Positions 49,812 to 59,407 of a stretch of 64,000 nt of DNA are shown in pieces (the first letter of the stretch is position 1; each line of letters starts with the position of its first letter). This DNA comes from CALOCN01 sp942491735. Lineage in GTDB: Bacteria; Eisenbacteria; RBG-16-71-46; JABDJR01. The position numbers were made by a program, and so were the translations under genes. Where the stretch lies: assembly GCA_942491735.1 (NCBI GenBank), contig CALOCN010000014.1, positions 2,170,001-2,234,000 of the forward strand, given 5' to 3'. The notes under the pieces were generated by a model, which worked only from the letters and a program-made list of their open reading frames with translations, made no database searches and had not been told where the DNA came from.

Positions 49812-51753
49812 TTCCACCCTCGGAGAAGACCGGCTCGAACAGCGGGGATGCCGCCAGTCTCCGCGCCGCTCCCGGGGAATCCTCCTCGCGCGCCATTACA
49901 TAAACCGCGTCGGACAAATCGAATAGCGGCTTCAGTTCACTTGATGTAGGAGCATGTGGGGCATACAACGCGTCCCGCACGCCCCGCCGCACGGTCATCT
50001 CGTCCACCGGATAGCCCCACTGCTCCGCGTAGGTCTGGCGGCCCCAGTACTGACGCCTCGGCCCCCGCACCAGCACTTCGACCCGGTCTTCGGAGTCGAT
50101 GAAGATCGCGTCGCGTGGCGTGTTCTCCCCGATCCAGCGGTAGGCCGACGCCTCGTCCGGGGCAATGGAGGCGCCATGGCGGTCGGCGAAGAAGCCCGCG
50201 TAGCGGAACGCGTTCTCGGGAACGAGATAGAGAAAGAGGAACACCCCAAGCACGAAGCGAAGGCCGGAGCGCCCGGCCAGACGCGACCACAGTGCGGGGA
50301 GGGTCACCCCGGCCGCGATGGCCAGGGGCATGAACACGACCAGCGGCGGTTTGTCGTACTGGTTGGGTCCGGGGAGGCGCCCGAACACCGCGTAAAGAAA
50401 GGCGAACAGGGTCCAACCCAGGAACAGCGCCGACCCCGGATGCCCCGGTCGCCCAGCGAGACGTCGCAGCGTGGGCCATGCCAGGGCGACCACGGCGGCG
50501 AGGGTGAACACCAGGGACACCCAGGCCAGCAGGCTGACCCCGATCGGAAACAGGTTCTCCGCTTCCTTGCTTCCCGCCGTCAAGCGCAGATAGGGGAGAC
50601 CCAGGACGAGGGCGAGGAGCACCGTGCCGGAAACCGCGAACGCGCGGGCCCGGGTGATGCGACGCAGCACGGTTCCCAGCAGCACCCCACCGGCCAGCGC
50701 GGCCAGGGTGGTCCCCCCCATGATGACGTGCAGATAGAACGCGGCCAGGGCCAACACGAAGAAGAGCGCCATGCCGCGTCGCTTGCCGTCGGTCACGAAA
50801 CGGATGGCGGCGTGGGCGGCTACCAGCCCCAGCACCATCGCGCCGGAGGCGGCGTTGGACACGATGAATTTCTTGAGCACGAAGTTCGAGCTGAACACGA
50901 TCTGGGTCACGCGGGTGGTGGAGGGAATGTCGAAGGGATCCAGGTCCACCAGTTGTCGCACCGCCTCCATGCCCCGCACGTCCCCGATGAGCGCACTGAT
51001 CAGCTTCACCGGAAAGAAGAGCCAGAACAAGCCGCCCAGCCCACCCAGGAAGACGACTCCCGCCCAGACCGACCCGCGCGGGCTCGCGCCGAGGTGGATC
51101 GCGATGCGACTCGCCGCCGGGACGCTGATCAGTACCCAGCTCAGGTTGAGCGCGCTCATGGAGGCGAGGGGGCTGAGCCCGGTCGATTCCATGAGGCCCA
51201 GGACCACGGCGTGGTAGTACCAGAAGTACTGCAGGGGCATCCCCGAGAAGTACGGATCCCGGGGAGGAAAGCCACCCCGCTCGATGTTGGCGATCACCGC
51301 GCTGTGGAACCAGGCGTCCGAGTTGAGCCGGATGCCCTCGAACGGCACGACCAGGCTCGCCACCACCAGGGCGAAGCCGGCCCCCACCCACCAGGCCAAA
51401 GCGGGGGGCGTGTCCCACCGGGATCCCTCACCGTCCCGCCGCTCCAGCACGATGGCGAGGAGACCGGAAACCACGATCACCCCCCGCACCCACAGGGTCG
51501 GGGAGAGGCCGGCCAGCCCGACCCCCGCGGTGACCGCGCCCAGGATGAGCGGGGAGAGGAGCGGAGCGAGCAGGCCGTAGCGGGTGCGACCCGGGTCCGC
51601 GCCCAGGAGTCCCGCGACCAGGAAGCCGGGGAGGAGGAACGCACCGGGTAGAGCCAACAGGGTTCGCCCTGCATTCTGTTCCGGAAGGAAGAGACTGACC
51701 CCGAAGGCGGTCAGGACGAGGGCGAGGAGGAACGGTGCCGGGCGGTCATGCAC
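49771..51753 (-). CDS. Large polytopic membrane protein (GT-C / YYY-like), unknown function
   Basis: A 660-aa protein with some 14 hydrophobic segments and a soluble C-terminus of about 130 residues. The segment DAWFHSAVIANIERGGFPPRDPYF then LQYFWYYHAVVLGLMESTGLSPL has the Asp-rich first loop and aromatic run of GT-C or DUF2298-type proteins. It may transfer a sugar from a polyprenyl carrier outside the membrane. GTG 51753 overlaps the GT4 stop by 8 bp. Confidence 0.7.
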   Translation of the reverse strand: MHDRPAPFLLALVLTAFGVSLFLPEQNAGRTLLALPGAFLLPGFLVAGLLGADPGRTRYGLLAPLLSPLILGAVTAGVGLAGLSPTLWVRGVIVVSGLLAIVLERRDGEGSRWDTPPALAWWVGAGFALVVASLVVPFEGIRLNSDAWFHSAVIANIERGGFPPRDPYFSGMPLQYFWYYHAVVLGLMESTGLSPLASMSALNLSWVLISVPAASRIAIHLGASPRGSVWAGVVFLGGLGGLFWLFFPVKLISALIGDVRGMEAVRQLVDLDPFDIPSTTRVTQIVFSSNFVLKKFIVSNAASGAMVLGLVAAHAAIRFVTDGKRRGMALFFVLALAAFYLHVIMGGTTLAALAGGVLLGTVLRRITRARAFAVSGTVLLALVLGLPYLRLTAGSKEAENLFPIGVSLLAWVSLVFTLAAVVALAWPTLRRLAGRPGHPGSALFLGWTLFAFLYAVFGRLPGPNQYDKPPLVVFMPLAIAAGVTLPALWSRLAGRSGLRFVLGVFLFLYLVPENAFRYAGFFADRHGASIAPDEASAYRWIGENTPRDAIFIDSEDRVEVLVRGPRRQYWGRQTYAEQWGYPVDEMTVRRGVRDALYAPHAPTSSELKPLFDLSDAVYVMAREEDSPGAARRLAASPLFEPVFSEGGITILRLVAPPPAS

Positions 51754-52861
51754 CTCGGTGTGCCTCCGCCGCTCGCGCGAGGACCCGCTCGAACCGGTCG
51801 GTGACCACGGATTCCGCATGCTCGCTCACCACGTAGTCCCGCCCGCGCTGTCCCAGCGTGTCCCGCAGGTCCCGGCTCTCCAGGATCCGACGCAAACCGT
51901 CCGCCATGGACTCGGGGGAGTCGGCGAGGATCCCCATTTCCCGCTGCGCGATGAGCTCGCCCGGGTCGAAGTACGACACCACCGGAACGCCGTAGGCCCA
52001 GGCCTCGAGAAAGCTGGTCGGAAACCCTTCCACGCTCGATGTGTTCAGCAGGACCCAGGCCCGCTCCAGGAACGGGGACGGATCCGGGGTCGGGCCATGA
52101 AAGGTCACGTTGGGGAGTTTCGAGGCTTCCTGTTCCACCCACCCCACCAGATCCGGTTCGGTCTGCACCTTGCCCCCCAGCATCTCGAACCGCACCTCGG
52201 GGAAGGCCCGTGCCACATCCAGGAACAACTCCGGCCGTTTGACCGCGCGGTAGTTTCCCAGCCACAGCACCGTGGGCGGAGTGGTGGGGGAGCCGAGCGC
52301 ATCCGGGATGTGGGCGCTCATGCCGATCGGCGTTCCCTTGATGCCGAAATTCCGCTGGAGCAATCTCAGCTGGCGGCCGTGCTGGGTGATGACTTCGTCG
52401 GCCCGACGCAGTCCCCAGGTATAGAGGCGTCGGTCCCGCCAACCCAGCCGGATCCGGGACGGAACGACGTCGGTGTCGCTGGCCGTGCCAAAGACGAAAC
52501 CGCGTCCGGCCCCCCGGCAGTACCAGGCGATCTGTCCCACCACCGACCCGGCCGACATTGTGAACACCACCTCGGGGTCCGCGGCCACCAGGGCCTGGTG
52601 CAGTCCGCGCCAGCGGGGCAGGAACCGTAGACCGGGCACGCCGTCCCGCAGATCGTAGGCGTTGTGGAGGGTGACTCCCGGTGCACGGAGCCGTCCCGCG
52701 CCGGCCGGGTCGTAGTCGCACACGATCGCGCTCACCGAGTGCCCCCGGGCCGTCATGGCCGACGCCAGCAGCGCGGTCTGGGTCTCCGAACCGCCCCGGG
52801 CACCGGTTCCGTCCTCGAGGAAGCAGGGAAGCCCCCGCAGGGAGACGCAACACAGGTTCAT
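51746..52861 (-). CDS. Glycosyltransferase family 4
   Basis: A 371-aa GT-B glycosyltransferase. GARGGSETQTALLASAM is the N-domain glycine loop, VLWLGNYRAVKRPELFLDVA begins the C-domain and SVEGFPTSFLEAWAYGVPVVSY is the E-x7-E donor site. ATG 52861 starts the conserved strand MNLCCVSLRGLP. It is coupled to the membrane-protein gene and divergent from pheT. Confidence 0.85.
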   Translation of the reverse strand: MNLCCVSLRGLPCFLEDGTGARGGSETQTALLASAMTARGHSVSAIVCDYDPAGAGRLRAPGVTLHNAYDLRDGVPGLRFLPRWRGLHQALVAADPEVVFTMSAGSVVGQIAWYCRGAGRGFVFGTASDTDVVPSRIRLGWRDRRLYTWGLRRADEVITQHGRQLRLLQRNFGIKGTPIGMSAHIPDALGSPTTPPTVLWLGNYRAVKRPELFLDVARAFPEVRFEMLGGKVQTEPDLVGWVEQEASKLPNVTFHGPTPDPSPFLERAWVLLNTSSVEGFPTSFLEAWAYGVPVVSYFDPGELIAQREMGILADSPESMADGLRRILESRDLRDTLGQRGRDYVVSEHAESVVTDRFERVLARAAEAHRGA

Positions 52862-53010
52862 GGAAAGACGGTCTCCGGTAGGGGAAGGGAATTCGACCGG
52901 CGGAGTGTACGAGGCGGCCGAGTCTCCGGCAAGCAATGGGCCGCGCGGTGCGTGATAGACTCCGCGGTTTCGCGGCCCCCCATGGACTGTCTCAGAGGAG
53001 TGACGAACGC

Positions 53011-55419
53011 GTGCTGTACAGCTTGAACTGGATCAGGGACTACGTGGACGTGGATGAGGATCCCCATGCGCTTGCCCACCGGCTCACCATGGCCGGTCTG
53101 GCGGTGGAATCCGTGGAAACGGTGGGGGATCTCCCCGAGGGTGTGGTGGTGGGCCACGTGCTGGAAACCCGCAAGCACCCCAACGCGGACCGGCTCACCC
53201 TGTGTACCGTGGATATCGGCAGCGAAGAGCCGTTGTCCATCGTTTGTGGTGCTCCCAACGTGCGCCCGGGGATCTACAGCCCCATCGCTACCGTGGGCAC
53301 GGTTCTCCCCGGTGGGCTGAAGATCAAGAAGTCCAAGATCCGTGGCGAGGTCAGCCGGGGCATGATCTGCAGCGAGATCGAGCTGGGTCTCGGGGACGAC
53401 GCGGACGGCATCATGGAACTGCCCGAGACCCCGATCGGGACCCCGTACGCCCAGGTGCTCGGTCCTCCCGACACCCGGTTCGATGTCGATGTTCCCTCCA
53501 ACCGGGGCGATGCCCTCAGCCACATCGGCCTCGCCCGCGAGATCGCCGCCCTCACCGGAAAGCCGCTGCGGCTCCCCCAAGTGACGGTGGAGGCCGGAGG
53601 GGATTCCGTCGCGGACGGGTTCGCGGTCGAGGTCGAGTCACCCGAGGATTGCCCGCGGTTCACCGCGCATCGCGTGCGCGGGATCACGGTGGGGCCGTCG
53701 CCGGCCTGGCTGGTGCGCCGGCTGGAATCGGTGGGGCAGCGCAGCATCAACAACGTGGTCGACGTGACCAACTTCGTCATGCTGGAAATGGGGCAGCCCC
53801 TGCACGCGTTCGACATGGACCGCCTGGGCACCGGGAAGATCCTGGTGCGCCGCGCGCGGCCCGGGGAACGCATCCGGACCCTCGACGGCACCGATCGCAA
53901 TCTCACCCCGGAGGTCCTGCTCATCACGGACGGCGAGCGTCCCATCGCGGTGGGAGGCGTCATGGGTGGGGCGAACACCGAGGTGGTCGACGCCACCACC
54001 GACGTTCTCCTGGAGGCCGCGTGGTTCCGCCCCGAGCGGGTGTTGCGCGGCTCGCGTGAGCTGCGCATGGACACCGACGCAGCGATCCGTTTCCGGCGCG
54101 GGGTGGATCCGGCCGGGGTGGCGCGGGCGGCGCAGCGGGCCGCGGTGCTGCTTGCGGAGGTCGGAGGCGGCACGGTCGCACCCGGGATGGTCGAGGTGGC
54201 GGACCCCGCTCTCGATGCGCCCCGTACCGTAGCCCTGCGTCCGGAGCGGGTCGGCGCGGTGATCGGGGACTCCATCCCGGATGCCGAAGTGGCCGAGCGG
54301 CTGATCTCCTTCGGGTTCGCCGTGGATCGCGACACGGATCCCTGGAGTGTCAACGTGCCCAGTTGGCGACGCGACATCTTCGAGGATTGCGACCTGGTGG
54401 AGGAGGTGGCCCGGCACCGGGGGTACGACAGCATCGGCACCCGTGCCTACAACGCCAGCGCGGTCCGGGCCGCGGTCCAACCCGAGGAACTGCGCCGTCG
54501 CCAGGTGGGTGAGGTGATGCGGGGTCTGGGGTATTCCGAGGCCCTCACCCGGACCCTCGTCGACACGGCGCACCCGGAACGGGCCCAGCTCGTCGGGGAT
54601 GCCGCGGCGTCGTTCTTCCGGGTGCTCGACCCACCGACCCGTGAAGAGGAAGGACTGCGTTTGTCGCTGCTCCCCTCGCTGATCCAGTCCGCCGCGCACA
54701 ACGTGCGTCACGGGTCCCCCCAGGTCAGGCTCTTCGAGGTGGGCAAGGCGTTCCGACGATCGGAGGGCCCCATGCCCGTGGAGACCGAATGGGTGGGTCT
54801 TGTCGCCACGGGAGGGGATTTCCCTCCCAGCCTGGAACGGCAGGGGCGTTCCCTGGATTTTCTTGGGTTCAAGGGAGTTGTCGAGGCCCTCTTGGCAGCC
54901 TTCCGAATTGACCGCCCTAAGTGGCGTCCCTATAATGGCCTGGACTTTGTTCCGAAAGGGGCACTCGAAGCCGTTCGGGGTGAGGAATCGGTGGCCATGG
55001 TGTGGGAAGCGGATCGGGCGACGCGGGAACATTGGGATCTGGGGCGACCCCTGTACGCCGCCCAGGTTCGTCTTTCGGCATTGCCGTTGGATAGCGGGGT
55101 TCCGGTTCGTTATCGTGAGCCGTCCCGTTTCCCGGCCGTGCGGAGGGATCTCGCGTTGATCGTGCCCCACGGAGTCGAGTTCGGCCAGGTGCGTCAGTGG
55201 ATCCGCGATGAAGGCGGTTCCCAGCTCACCCGGATCGAACTCTTCGACCGGTACACCGGAAAGCACATTCCCGAGGGACATGTCGGCCTGGGACTCCGGC
55301 TGACTTTCCGCTCACCGGAGCGCACCCTCGAGGAGCAGGAAGTGGATGCGGCGATCGAGCGTGTGGTCGCCGCCCTGGATCAACAGCAGGTCATTCGTCG
55401 GAGGGAGACAACGCTTTGA
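53011..55419 (+). CDS. pheT: Phenylalanyl-tRNA synthetase beta subunit
   Basis: An 802-aa subunit. Order of domains: LYSLNWIRDYVDV N-terminus, EMAP/tRNA-binding domain (GHVLETRKHPNADRLTLC, IVCGAPNVR), B3/B4 editing domain (QRSINNVVDVTNFVMLEMGQPLHAFD), B5, catalytic-like core and C-terminal anticodon-binding domain (RFPAVRRDLALIVP). GTG 53011 follows AGAGGAG. It is separated from pheS by about 11.4 kb of glycan and sulfation genes, an unusual arrangement. Confidence 0.96.
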   Translation: MLYSLNWIRDYVDVDEDPHALAHRLTMAGLAVESVETVGDLPEGVVVGHVLETRKHPNADRLTLCTVDIGSEEPLSIVCGAPNVRPGIYSPIATVGTVLPGGLKIKKSKIRGEVSRGMICSEIELGLGDDADGIMELPETPIGTPYAQVLGPPDTRFDVDVPSNRGDALSHIGLAREIAALTGKPLRLPQVTVEAGGDSVADGFAVEVESPEDCPRFTAHRVRGITVGPSPAWLVRRLESVGQRSINNVVDVTNFVMLEMGQPLHAFDMDRLGTGKILVRRARPGERIRTLDGTDRNLTPEVLLITDGERPIAVGGVMGGANTEVVDATTDVLLEAAWFRPERVLRGSRELRMDTDAAIRFRRGVDPAGVARAAQRAAVLLAEVGGGTVAPGMVEVADPALDAPRTVALRPERVGAVIGDSIPDAEVAERLISFGFAVDRDTDPWSVNVPSWRRDIFEDCDLVEEVARHRGYDSIGTRAYNASAVRAAVQPEELRRRQVGEVMRGLGYSEALTRTLVDTAHPERAQLVGDAAASFFRVLDPPTREEEGLRLSLLPSLIQSAAHNVRHGSPQVRLFEVGKAFRRSEGPMPVETEWVGLVATGGDFPPSLERQGRSLDFLGFKGVVEALLAAFRIDRPKWRPYNGLDFVPKGALEAVRGEESVAMVWEADRATREHWDLGRPLYAAQVRLSALPLDSGVPVRYREPSRFPAVRRDLALIVPHGVEFGQVRQWIRDEGGSQLTRIELFDRYTGKHIPEGHVGLGLRLTFRSPERTLEEQEVDAAIERVVAALDQQQVIRRRETTL

Positions 55420-55739
55420 GCAACGAATCGGGCACGGTGGCGATGGAGCCGGATACGGCCCTGGACATGAGCAAGCTGGAACAGCTGGAAACCCGGGTGA
55501 AGGAGGCGGTGGCCCTGATCGGGCGACTGCGGGAAGAGCGCAATGCGCTCGCCGAGCGGGTGCAGGCCTCCGAGCTCAAGGTACGATCGATGGAAGAGGA
55601 ACTGACCAACGCGGAGACCACGAACAGCTCGGTTCAGCGTCTGGAGCGCGAGCGCGAAACCCTGCTCCGGGACCGGGCCACCGTGGCACGCAAGGTCGAA
55701 GCAATTCTCGAACGCATGGACGTCATGGGTCTCGAGTAG
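55416..55739 (+). CDS. Coiled-coil protein, ZapB-like
   Basis: A 107-aa protein, almost all a coiled coil (EQLETRVKEAVALIGRLREERNAL, LERERETLLRDRATV). The TTG at 55416 overlaps the pheT stop (TTGA) and has GGAGGGAG upstream. It is directly before zapA, where a small coiled-coil division factor is expected in many genomes. Sequence alone does not prove ZapB function. Confidence 0.72.
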   Translation: MSNESGTVAMEPDTALDMSKLEQLETRVKEAVALIGRLREERNALAERVQASELKVRSMEEELTNAETTNSSVQRLERERETLLRDRATVARKVEAILERMDVMGLE

Positions 55740-55770
55740 CCGAGACTCCGGGTCCCTGGGGAGATTTCCC

Positions 55771-56064
55771 ATGGCCACACCCGTCAAGGAAACCTCCGTC
55801 ACCATTCGTGGGACGGAGTTCAAGATACGCACCGATCTCGATGAGGCCGCGCTCAGCGCGATGGCCGCGGTCGTGGACGGCAAGATGAAGGAGTTGGACC
55901 CGTCGGGCATGCTCCCGCCGGCCAAGGTCTCCATGTTGACCTCGCTGACCCTCGCCGGAGAGCTCCTCGACGAGAGACAGTTGGGCCGGGAGGATCTCGG
56001 CGAAGTCAACGCGAGGCTCGGCCGCCTCGCCGCGATGCTGGACGAGACGCTGGACGGGGATTAA
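55771..56064 (+). CDS. zapA: Cell division protein ZapA
   Basis: A 97-aa protein with the ZapA start VTIRGTEFKIRTDLDEAAL, a globular N-domain followed by a C-terminal coiled coil. ZapA bundles FtsZ filaments at mid-cell. The pheT-coiled coil-zapA-6S RNA order is a widespread synteny. Confidence 0.88.
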   Translation: MATPVKETSVTIRGTEFKIRTDLDEAALSAMAAVVDGKMKELDPSGMLPPAKVSMLTSLTLAGELLDERQLGREDLGEVNARLGRLAAMLDETLDGD

Positions 56065-56067
56065 AAT
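56062..56067 (+). promoter_or_regulatory. Candidate -10 element for 6S RNA
   Basis: TAAAAT lies at the zapA stop and is preceded at about 18-19 bp by CTGGAC (56037-56042), a weak -35. A start near 56074 would place the transcript just before the 6S-like fold. Confidence 0.4.
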
Positions 56068-56073
56068 CATACG

Positions 56074-56243
56074 GACCTGTCCGGGTTCGTCCCGGGGGTT
56101 TCGAGGATTCCCTGTCCTGCTCGTGATGACTCGGATACTTCTTGAGCCAACACCTAAGGCTCGGGAGTCGGAATGCCGGGGGGAGTGACGGGCGCTTTGC
56201 GCACGACGCGAACTCCGGACTAGGACACCCCCGTTGTTTTTAG
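56074..56243 (+). ncRNA. ssrS: Probable 6S RNA
   Basis: No gene fills 56065-56291, directly after zapA, the usual place of 6S RNA. Closing pairs are visible: CGGGGG (56093-56098) with CCCCCG (56228-56233) and TGTCCT (56113-56118) with AGGACA (56222-56227). GACTC/GAGTC and GAGCC/GGCTC pairs form the apical hairpin, with a large open region between, as in 6S. A T-tract (TTGTTTTT) follows the last stem. 6S RNA binds the sigma-70 holoenzyme in stationary phase. Confidence 0.65.
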
Positions 56244-56291
56244 GTTCAAGAAACGGATTCACACGGCACACGGCGGGGAATTTTCTTTTAC

Positions 56292-57077
56292 ATGAATCTC
56301 CTGTTTATCGGCGATGTGGTTGCCAAGCCCGGACGCCAGGCGCTCCGAAAGCTCCTGCCGGAACTCCGCACCGAACTCGACATCGATGTCGTCATCGCCA
56401 ACGGGGAGAATGCCGCCGGAGGAGCGGGGCTCACCCGCGAGACCGCACGGGACTTCTTCCGGGCCGGCGTCGACGCGATCACCGGCGGGAATCACCTCTT
56501 CGACAAGCCGGAAGGGGTGGCCTACATCGCCGGCGACCCCCGGATTTCCCGTCCGGCCAATTTCCATCCGGACACCCCCGGTCACGAGCTGGTGGTGGTG
56601 GAGACCCCCAAGGGACGTCTCGCCGTAGGTTGTGTCCTGGGCCGCATCTTCATGCGGGCGGTGGACGATCCCTTCATCGCGGTGAACCGCCTGCGCGATG
56701 CGGCGCGCGAAGCGAAGGCGGATGTCTTCATTCTGGATATCCATGCCGAGGCCAGTTCGGAGAAAATAGCCATGGCCTGGTACCTGGATGGGACGGCCGC
56801 GCTGGTGGCCGGAACGCACACCCACGTTCCCACCGCGGACGAGCGCATTCTTCCCCAGGGGACCGCCTTCGTCACCGACGTCGGCATGACCGGCCCCTAC
56901 GACGGGGTGATCGGTATGGACAAGCAGCCGGTGATCGAACACATGGTGACCGGTATGCGGCGGCGGTTCCGCCCGGCGACAGGGGACGTGCGTCTCTTCG
57001 CCGTTCGGGTCGAGATCGACCCCGCAAACGGGACGGCAAGAACCATTACCCGCATCACGCGGAAACTCGAGGAGTAG
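56292..57077 (+). CDS. YmdB-family metallophosphoesterase
   Basis: A 261-aa dinuclear-metal phosphodiesterase (TIGR00282). Metal motifs are FIGDVV near residue 5, NGENAAGG near 38, GNHLFD near 67 and the HTHVPTAD near 175. Members hydrolyse 2',3'-cyclic nucleotides in vitro and influence RNA turnover. The usual GNH-x-WD reads GNHLFD here. folD begins 4 bp after the stop. Confidence 0.9.
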   Translation: MNLLFIGDVVAKPGRQALRKLLPELRTELDIDVVIANGENAAGGAGLTRETARDFFRAGVDAITGGNHLFDKPEGVAYIAGDPRISRPANFHPDTPGHELVVVETPKGRLAVGCVLGRIFMRAVDDPFIAVNRLRDAAREAKADVFILDIHAEASSEKIAMAWYLDGTAALVAGTHTHVPTADERILPQGTAFVTDVGMTGPYDGVIGMDKQPVIEHMVTGMRRRFRPATGDVRLFAVRVEIDPANGTARTITRITRKLEE

Positions 57078-57081
57078 TTCC

Positions 57082-57990
57082 ATGGAATCCACGACTGCCA
57101 AACGCATGGACGGCAAGGAACGAGCAGAGGAAATCCACCAGGAAGTGGCCCAGCGTGCCGCCGCGTTGCGGGCCAAGGGGGTGGTTCCCACCCTGGCCAT
57201 GATGCGCATCGGCGAGGATCCGGCCTCGGTGGTGTATCTGCGCAAGAAGGCCGAGGCTTCGGAGGCGGTGGGCGTGGCCTCCCGTCATGTCGTCCTGGAA
57301 GCCGACTCGGATCCCGAGGAGGCACGTCAGGCGTTGCTCGAGCTCAATCGCGACCCGGCGGTTCACGGGGTCCTCCTCCAGCTCCCGCTCCCCAAGGGTC
57401 ACGACCCGGTGGAGCTCCTGGGACTCATCGATCCGCTCAAGGATGTGGACGGTTTCCATCCGGCCAACGCGGGGCGACTCTCCCGGGGGGAGCCCTGTTT
57501 CGTTCCCTGCACCCCCCTCGGGGTCTGGTATCTCCTCCAGCGGGAGGGCATCGACCTGTCGGGCAAGGTCGTCGCCGTCCTCGGCCGGTCCAATATCGTA
57601 GGACGCCCCCTGGCCAACCTGCTCAGCCAGAAGGGTGCCGGGCGCGACGCCACGGTGATCCTTCTCCATAGCCGCAGCAGGGATGTCGCCGAATGGACCC
57701 GTCGCGCGGACGTGGTCATCGCCGCCATGGGCGTGGCCGGCGCGGTGACTCCGGACATGGTGCGACCCGGGGCGGTGGTGGTGGATGTGGGCATTCACCG
57801 GGTACCCCATCCCGAGAAGCCGGGGAAGTTCCGGTTGGTGGGGGATGTCGATCCCGCGGTGAAGAGCGTGGCCAGTGCCATGACCCCGGTACCGGGCGGG
57901 GTCGGTCCCATGACCGTGGCCATGTTGCTGCGCAATACGGTGGACGCGGCCGAGGGGCACACCACGCGGCCGTTCGGGGATCATGCCTGA
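57082..57990 (+). CDS. folD: Bifunctional methylenetetrahydrofolate dehydrogenase/cyclohydrolase
   Basis: A 302-aa enzyme of one-carbon metabolism. The VYLRKKAEA motif (catalytic Lys) is near residue 54, VHGVLLQLPLP near 92, DVDGFHPANAG near 120 and the NADP-binding VLGRSNIVGRPLANLL near 170. The stop overlaps the xseA start by 8 bp. Confidence 0.96.
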   Translation: MESTTAKRMDGKERAEEIHQEVAQRAAALRAKGVVPTLAMMRIGEDPASVVYLRKKAEASEAVGVASRHVVLEADSDPEEARQALLELNRDPAVHGVLLQLPLPKGHDPVELLGLIDPLKDVDGFHPANAGRLSRGEPCFVPCTPLGVWYLLQREGIDLSGKVVAVLGRSNIVGRPLANLLSQKGAGRDATVILLHSRSRDVAEWTRRADVVIAAMGVAGAVTPDMVRPGAVVVDVGIHRVPHPEKPGKFRLVGDVDPAVKSVASAMTPVPGGVGPMTVAMLLRNTVDAAEGHTTRPFGDHA

Positions 57991-59407
57991 CCGACAGCCG
58001 CGCATTCCCGGTCTGTTCGAGGAACCCAAGCCACCCCGGGACGAACCCAAGGTGTGGGGCGTCGCCGCCCTGACCCGGCGTATCAAACGGACCCTGGAAG
58101 CCGGCTTCGACGCCATCACCGTCCGGGGGGAGATCACCGGACTGCGTCCGCACTCCAGCGGCCACCTGTACCTCAACCTCAAGGAACGGGGCGCGGTGCT
58201 GCCGGCCATGATGTTCCGCAGCGATGCCATGCGGTTGCGGTTCATGCCGCGGGACGGCATGGAGGTCGAAGCGACCGGTACCCTGACCTACTACGATCCC
58301 CAGGGCAAACTCCAGCTTCAGATGCGTCGTATGGCCCCGGCCGGGGAGGGCGCACTCATGGTTGCCCTCCAGGCCCTCAAGGAGCGGCTTGCCGCCGAGG
58401 GTCTCTTCGATGCCGATCGCAAGCAGTCCTTGCCCCGCTATCCGTCCCGCATTGGTCTGGTCACCTCGCCCAGCGGTGCGGCGGTGCGGGATCTCATCCA
58501 GGTGCTGGGGAGGCGGTGGCCCGCCGCCTCGGTGGTCCTGGTCCCGGTACGCGTCCAGGGTGAGGGGGCGGCCATCGAGATCGCGGAGGGGGTCCGGGCC
58601 CTCAATCGCTATGGCGAAGTCGACCTGCTCATCGTGGGGCGTGGGGGAGGCAGCTTCGAGGATCTGTACGCGTTCAACGAGGAACCGGTGGTCCGGGCCA
58701 TCGCGGCGAGCCGTCTCCCGGTGGTCTCGGCGGTCGGTCACGAGACCGACACCACCCTCGCCGACCTGGTCGCCGATGTGCGTGCGCCCACTCCCTCTGC
58801 CGCGGCGGAGATCGTGGTCCCGGATCGGATCGAGATCGCGGGACGGGTCCGCAGTCATCACGGCCGGTTGCAAGGGACCACCCTCCGCGCCATCCAGAAC
58901 AAGCGGACGGCGGTGGAACGGGTGGCCAACCGGTACGGCTTTCGTCGTCCGGATCTCTTTCTCGGGCGTGAGCAACAGCGACTGGATGACCTCTCCACCC
59001 GTCTCGGTCGCGCCGTTCTGGATCGGGCGCGGGTGGGAACCGTTGCCGTGGAGCGCGCGCAGCACGCCCTGGAGCGACATCACCCACGGCAGCATCTGGA
59101 ACGAACCCGGCTCCAGCTTCTGCGGGTGGAACAGCGGCTGAGCCTGGTGGTGCCCCAGCGGGTACGACGTGAGCAGGCCAGGGTCGCGGCCCTGTCGCGC
59201 GCCCTCGCCGCCCTGGATCCCACCGCGGTCCTGGGCCGCGGCTATGCCCTGGTCCGGGGCCCCGACGGAACCCTGTTGCGGGACACCGGGACCCTGGGTC
59301 CCGGCGCTCCGGTGCTGGTGCAGTTCGCCAACGATCGGGCCCACGCCCGTGTGACCTCGGTGGAAGCGGGAAGCCCGCTGGATCCCCCGTCGGAGGAATC
59401 GACATGA
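57983..59407 (+). CDS. xseA: Exodeoxyribonuclease VII large subunit
   Basis: A 474-aa subunit of the ssDNA exonuclease. The N-terminal OB-fold (ITVRGEITGLRPHSSGHLYLNLKE) is followed by the catalytic domain with IGLVTSPSGAAVRD, LLIVGRGGGSFEDLYAFNEE and PVVSAVGHETDTTLADLVAD, and a long coiled-coil C-terminus ending VLGRGYALVRG. Overlaps xseB by 4 bp. Confidence 0.96.
   Translation: MPDRQPRIPGLFEEPKPPRDEPKVWGVAALTRRIKRTLEAGFDAITVRGEITGLRPHSSGHLYLNLKERGAVLPAMMFRSDAMRLRFMPRDGMEVEATGTLTYYDPQGKLQLQMRRMAPAGEGALMVALQALKERLAAEGLFDADRKQSLPRYPSRIGLVTSPSGAAVRDLIQVLGRRWPAASVVLVPVRVQGEGAAIEIAEGVRALNRYGEVDLLIVGRGGGSFEDLYAFNEEPVVRAIAASRLPVVSAVGHETDTTLADLVADVRAPTPSAAAEIVVPDRIEIAGRVRSHHGRLQGTTLRAIQNKRTAVERVANRYGFRRPDLFLGREQQRLDDLSTRLGRAVLDRARVGTVAVERAQHALERHHPRQHLERTRLQLLRVEQRLSLVVPQRVRREQARVAALSRALAALDPTAVLGRGYALVRGPDGTLLRDTGTLGPGAPVLVQFANDRAHARVTSVEAGSPLDPPSEEST

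Noticed and set aside
49954..51651. A 565-codon plus-strand frame rich in Glu, Gly, His and Arg
   Set aside because: Shadow of the polytopic membrane protein on the minus strand; composition is what antisense of hydrophobic codons gives.
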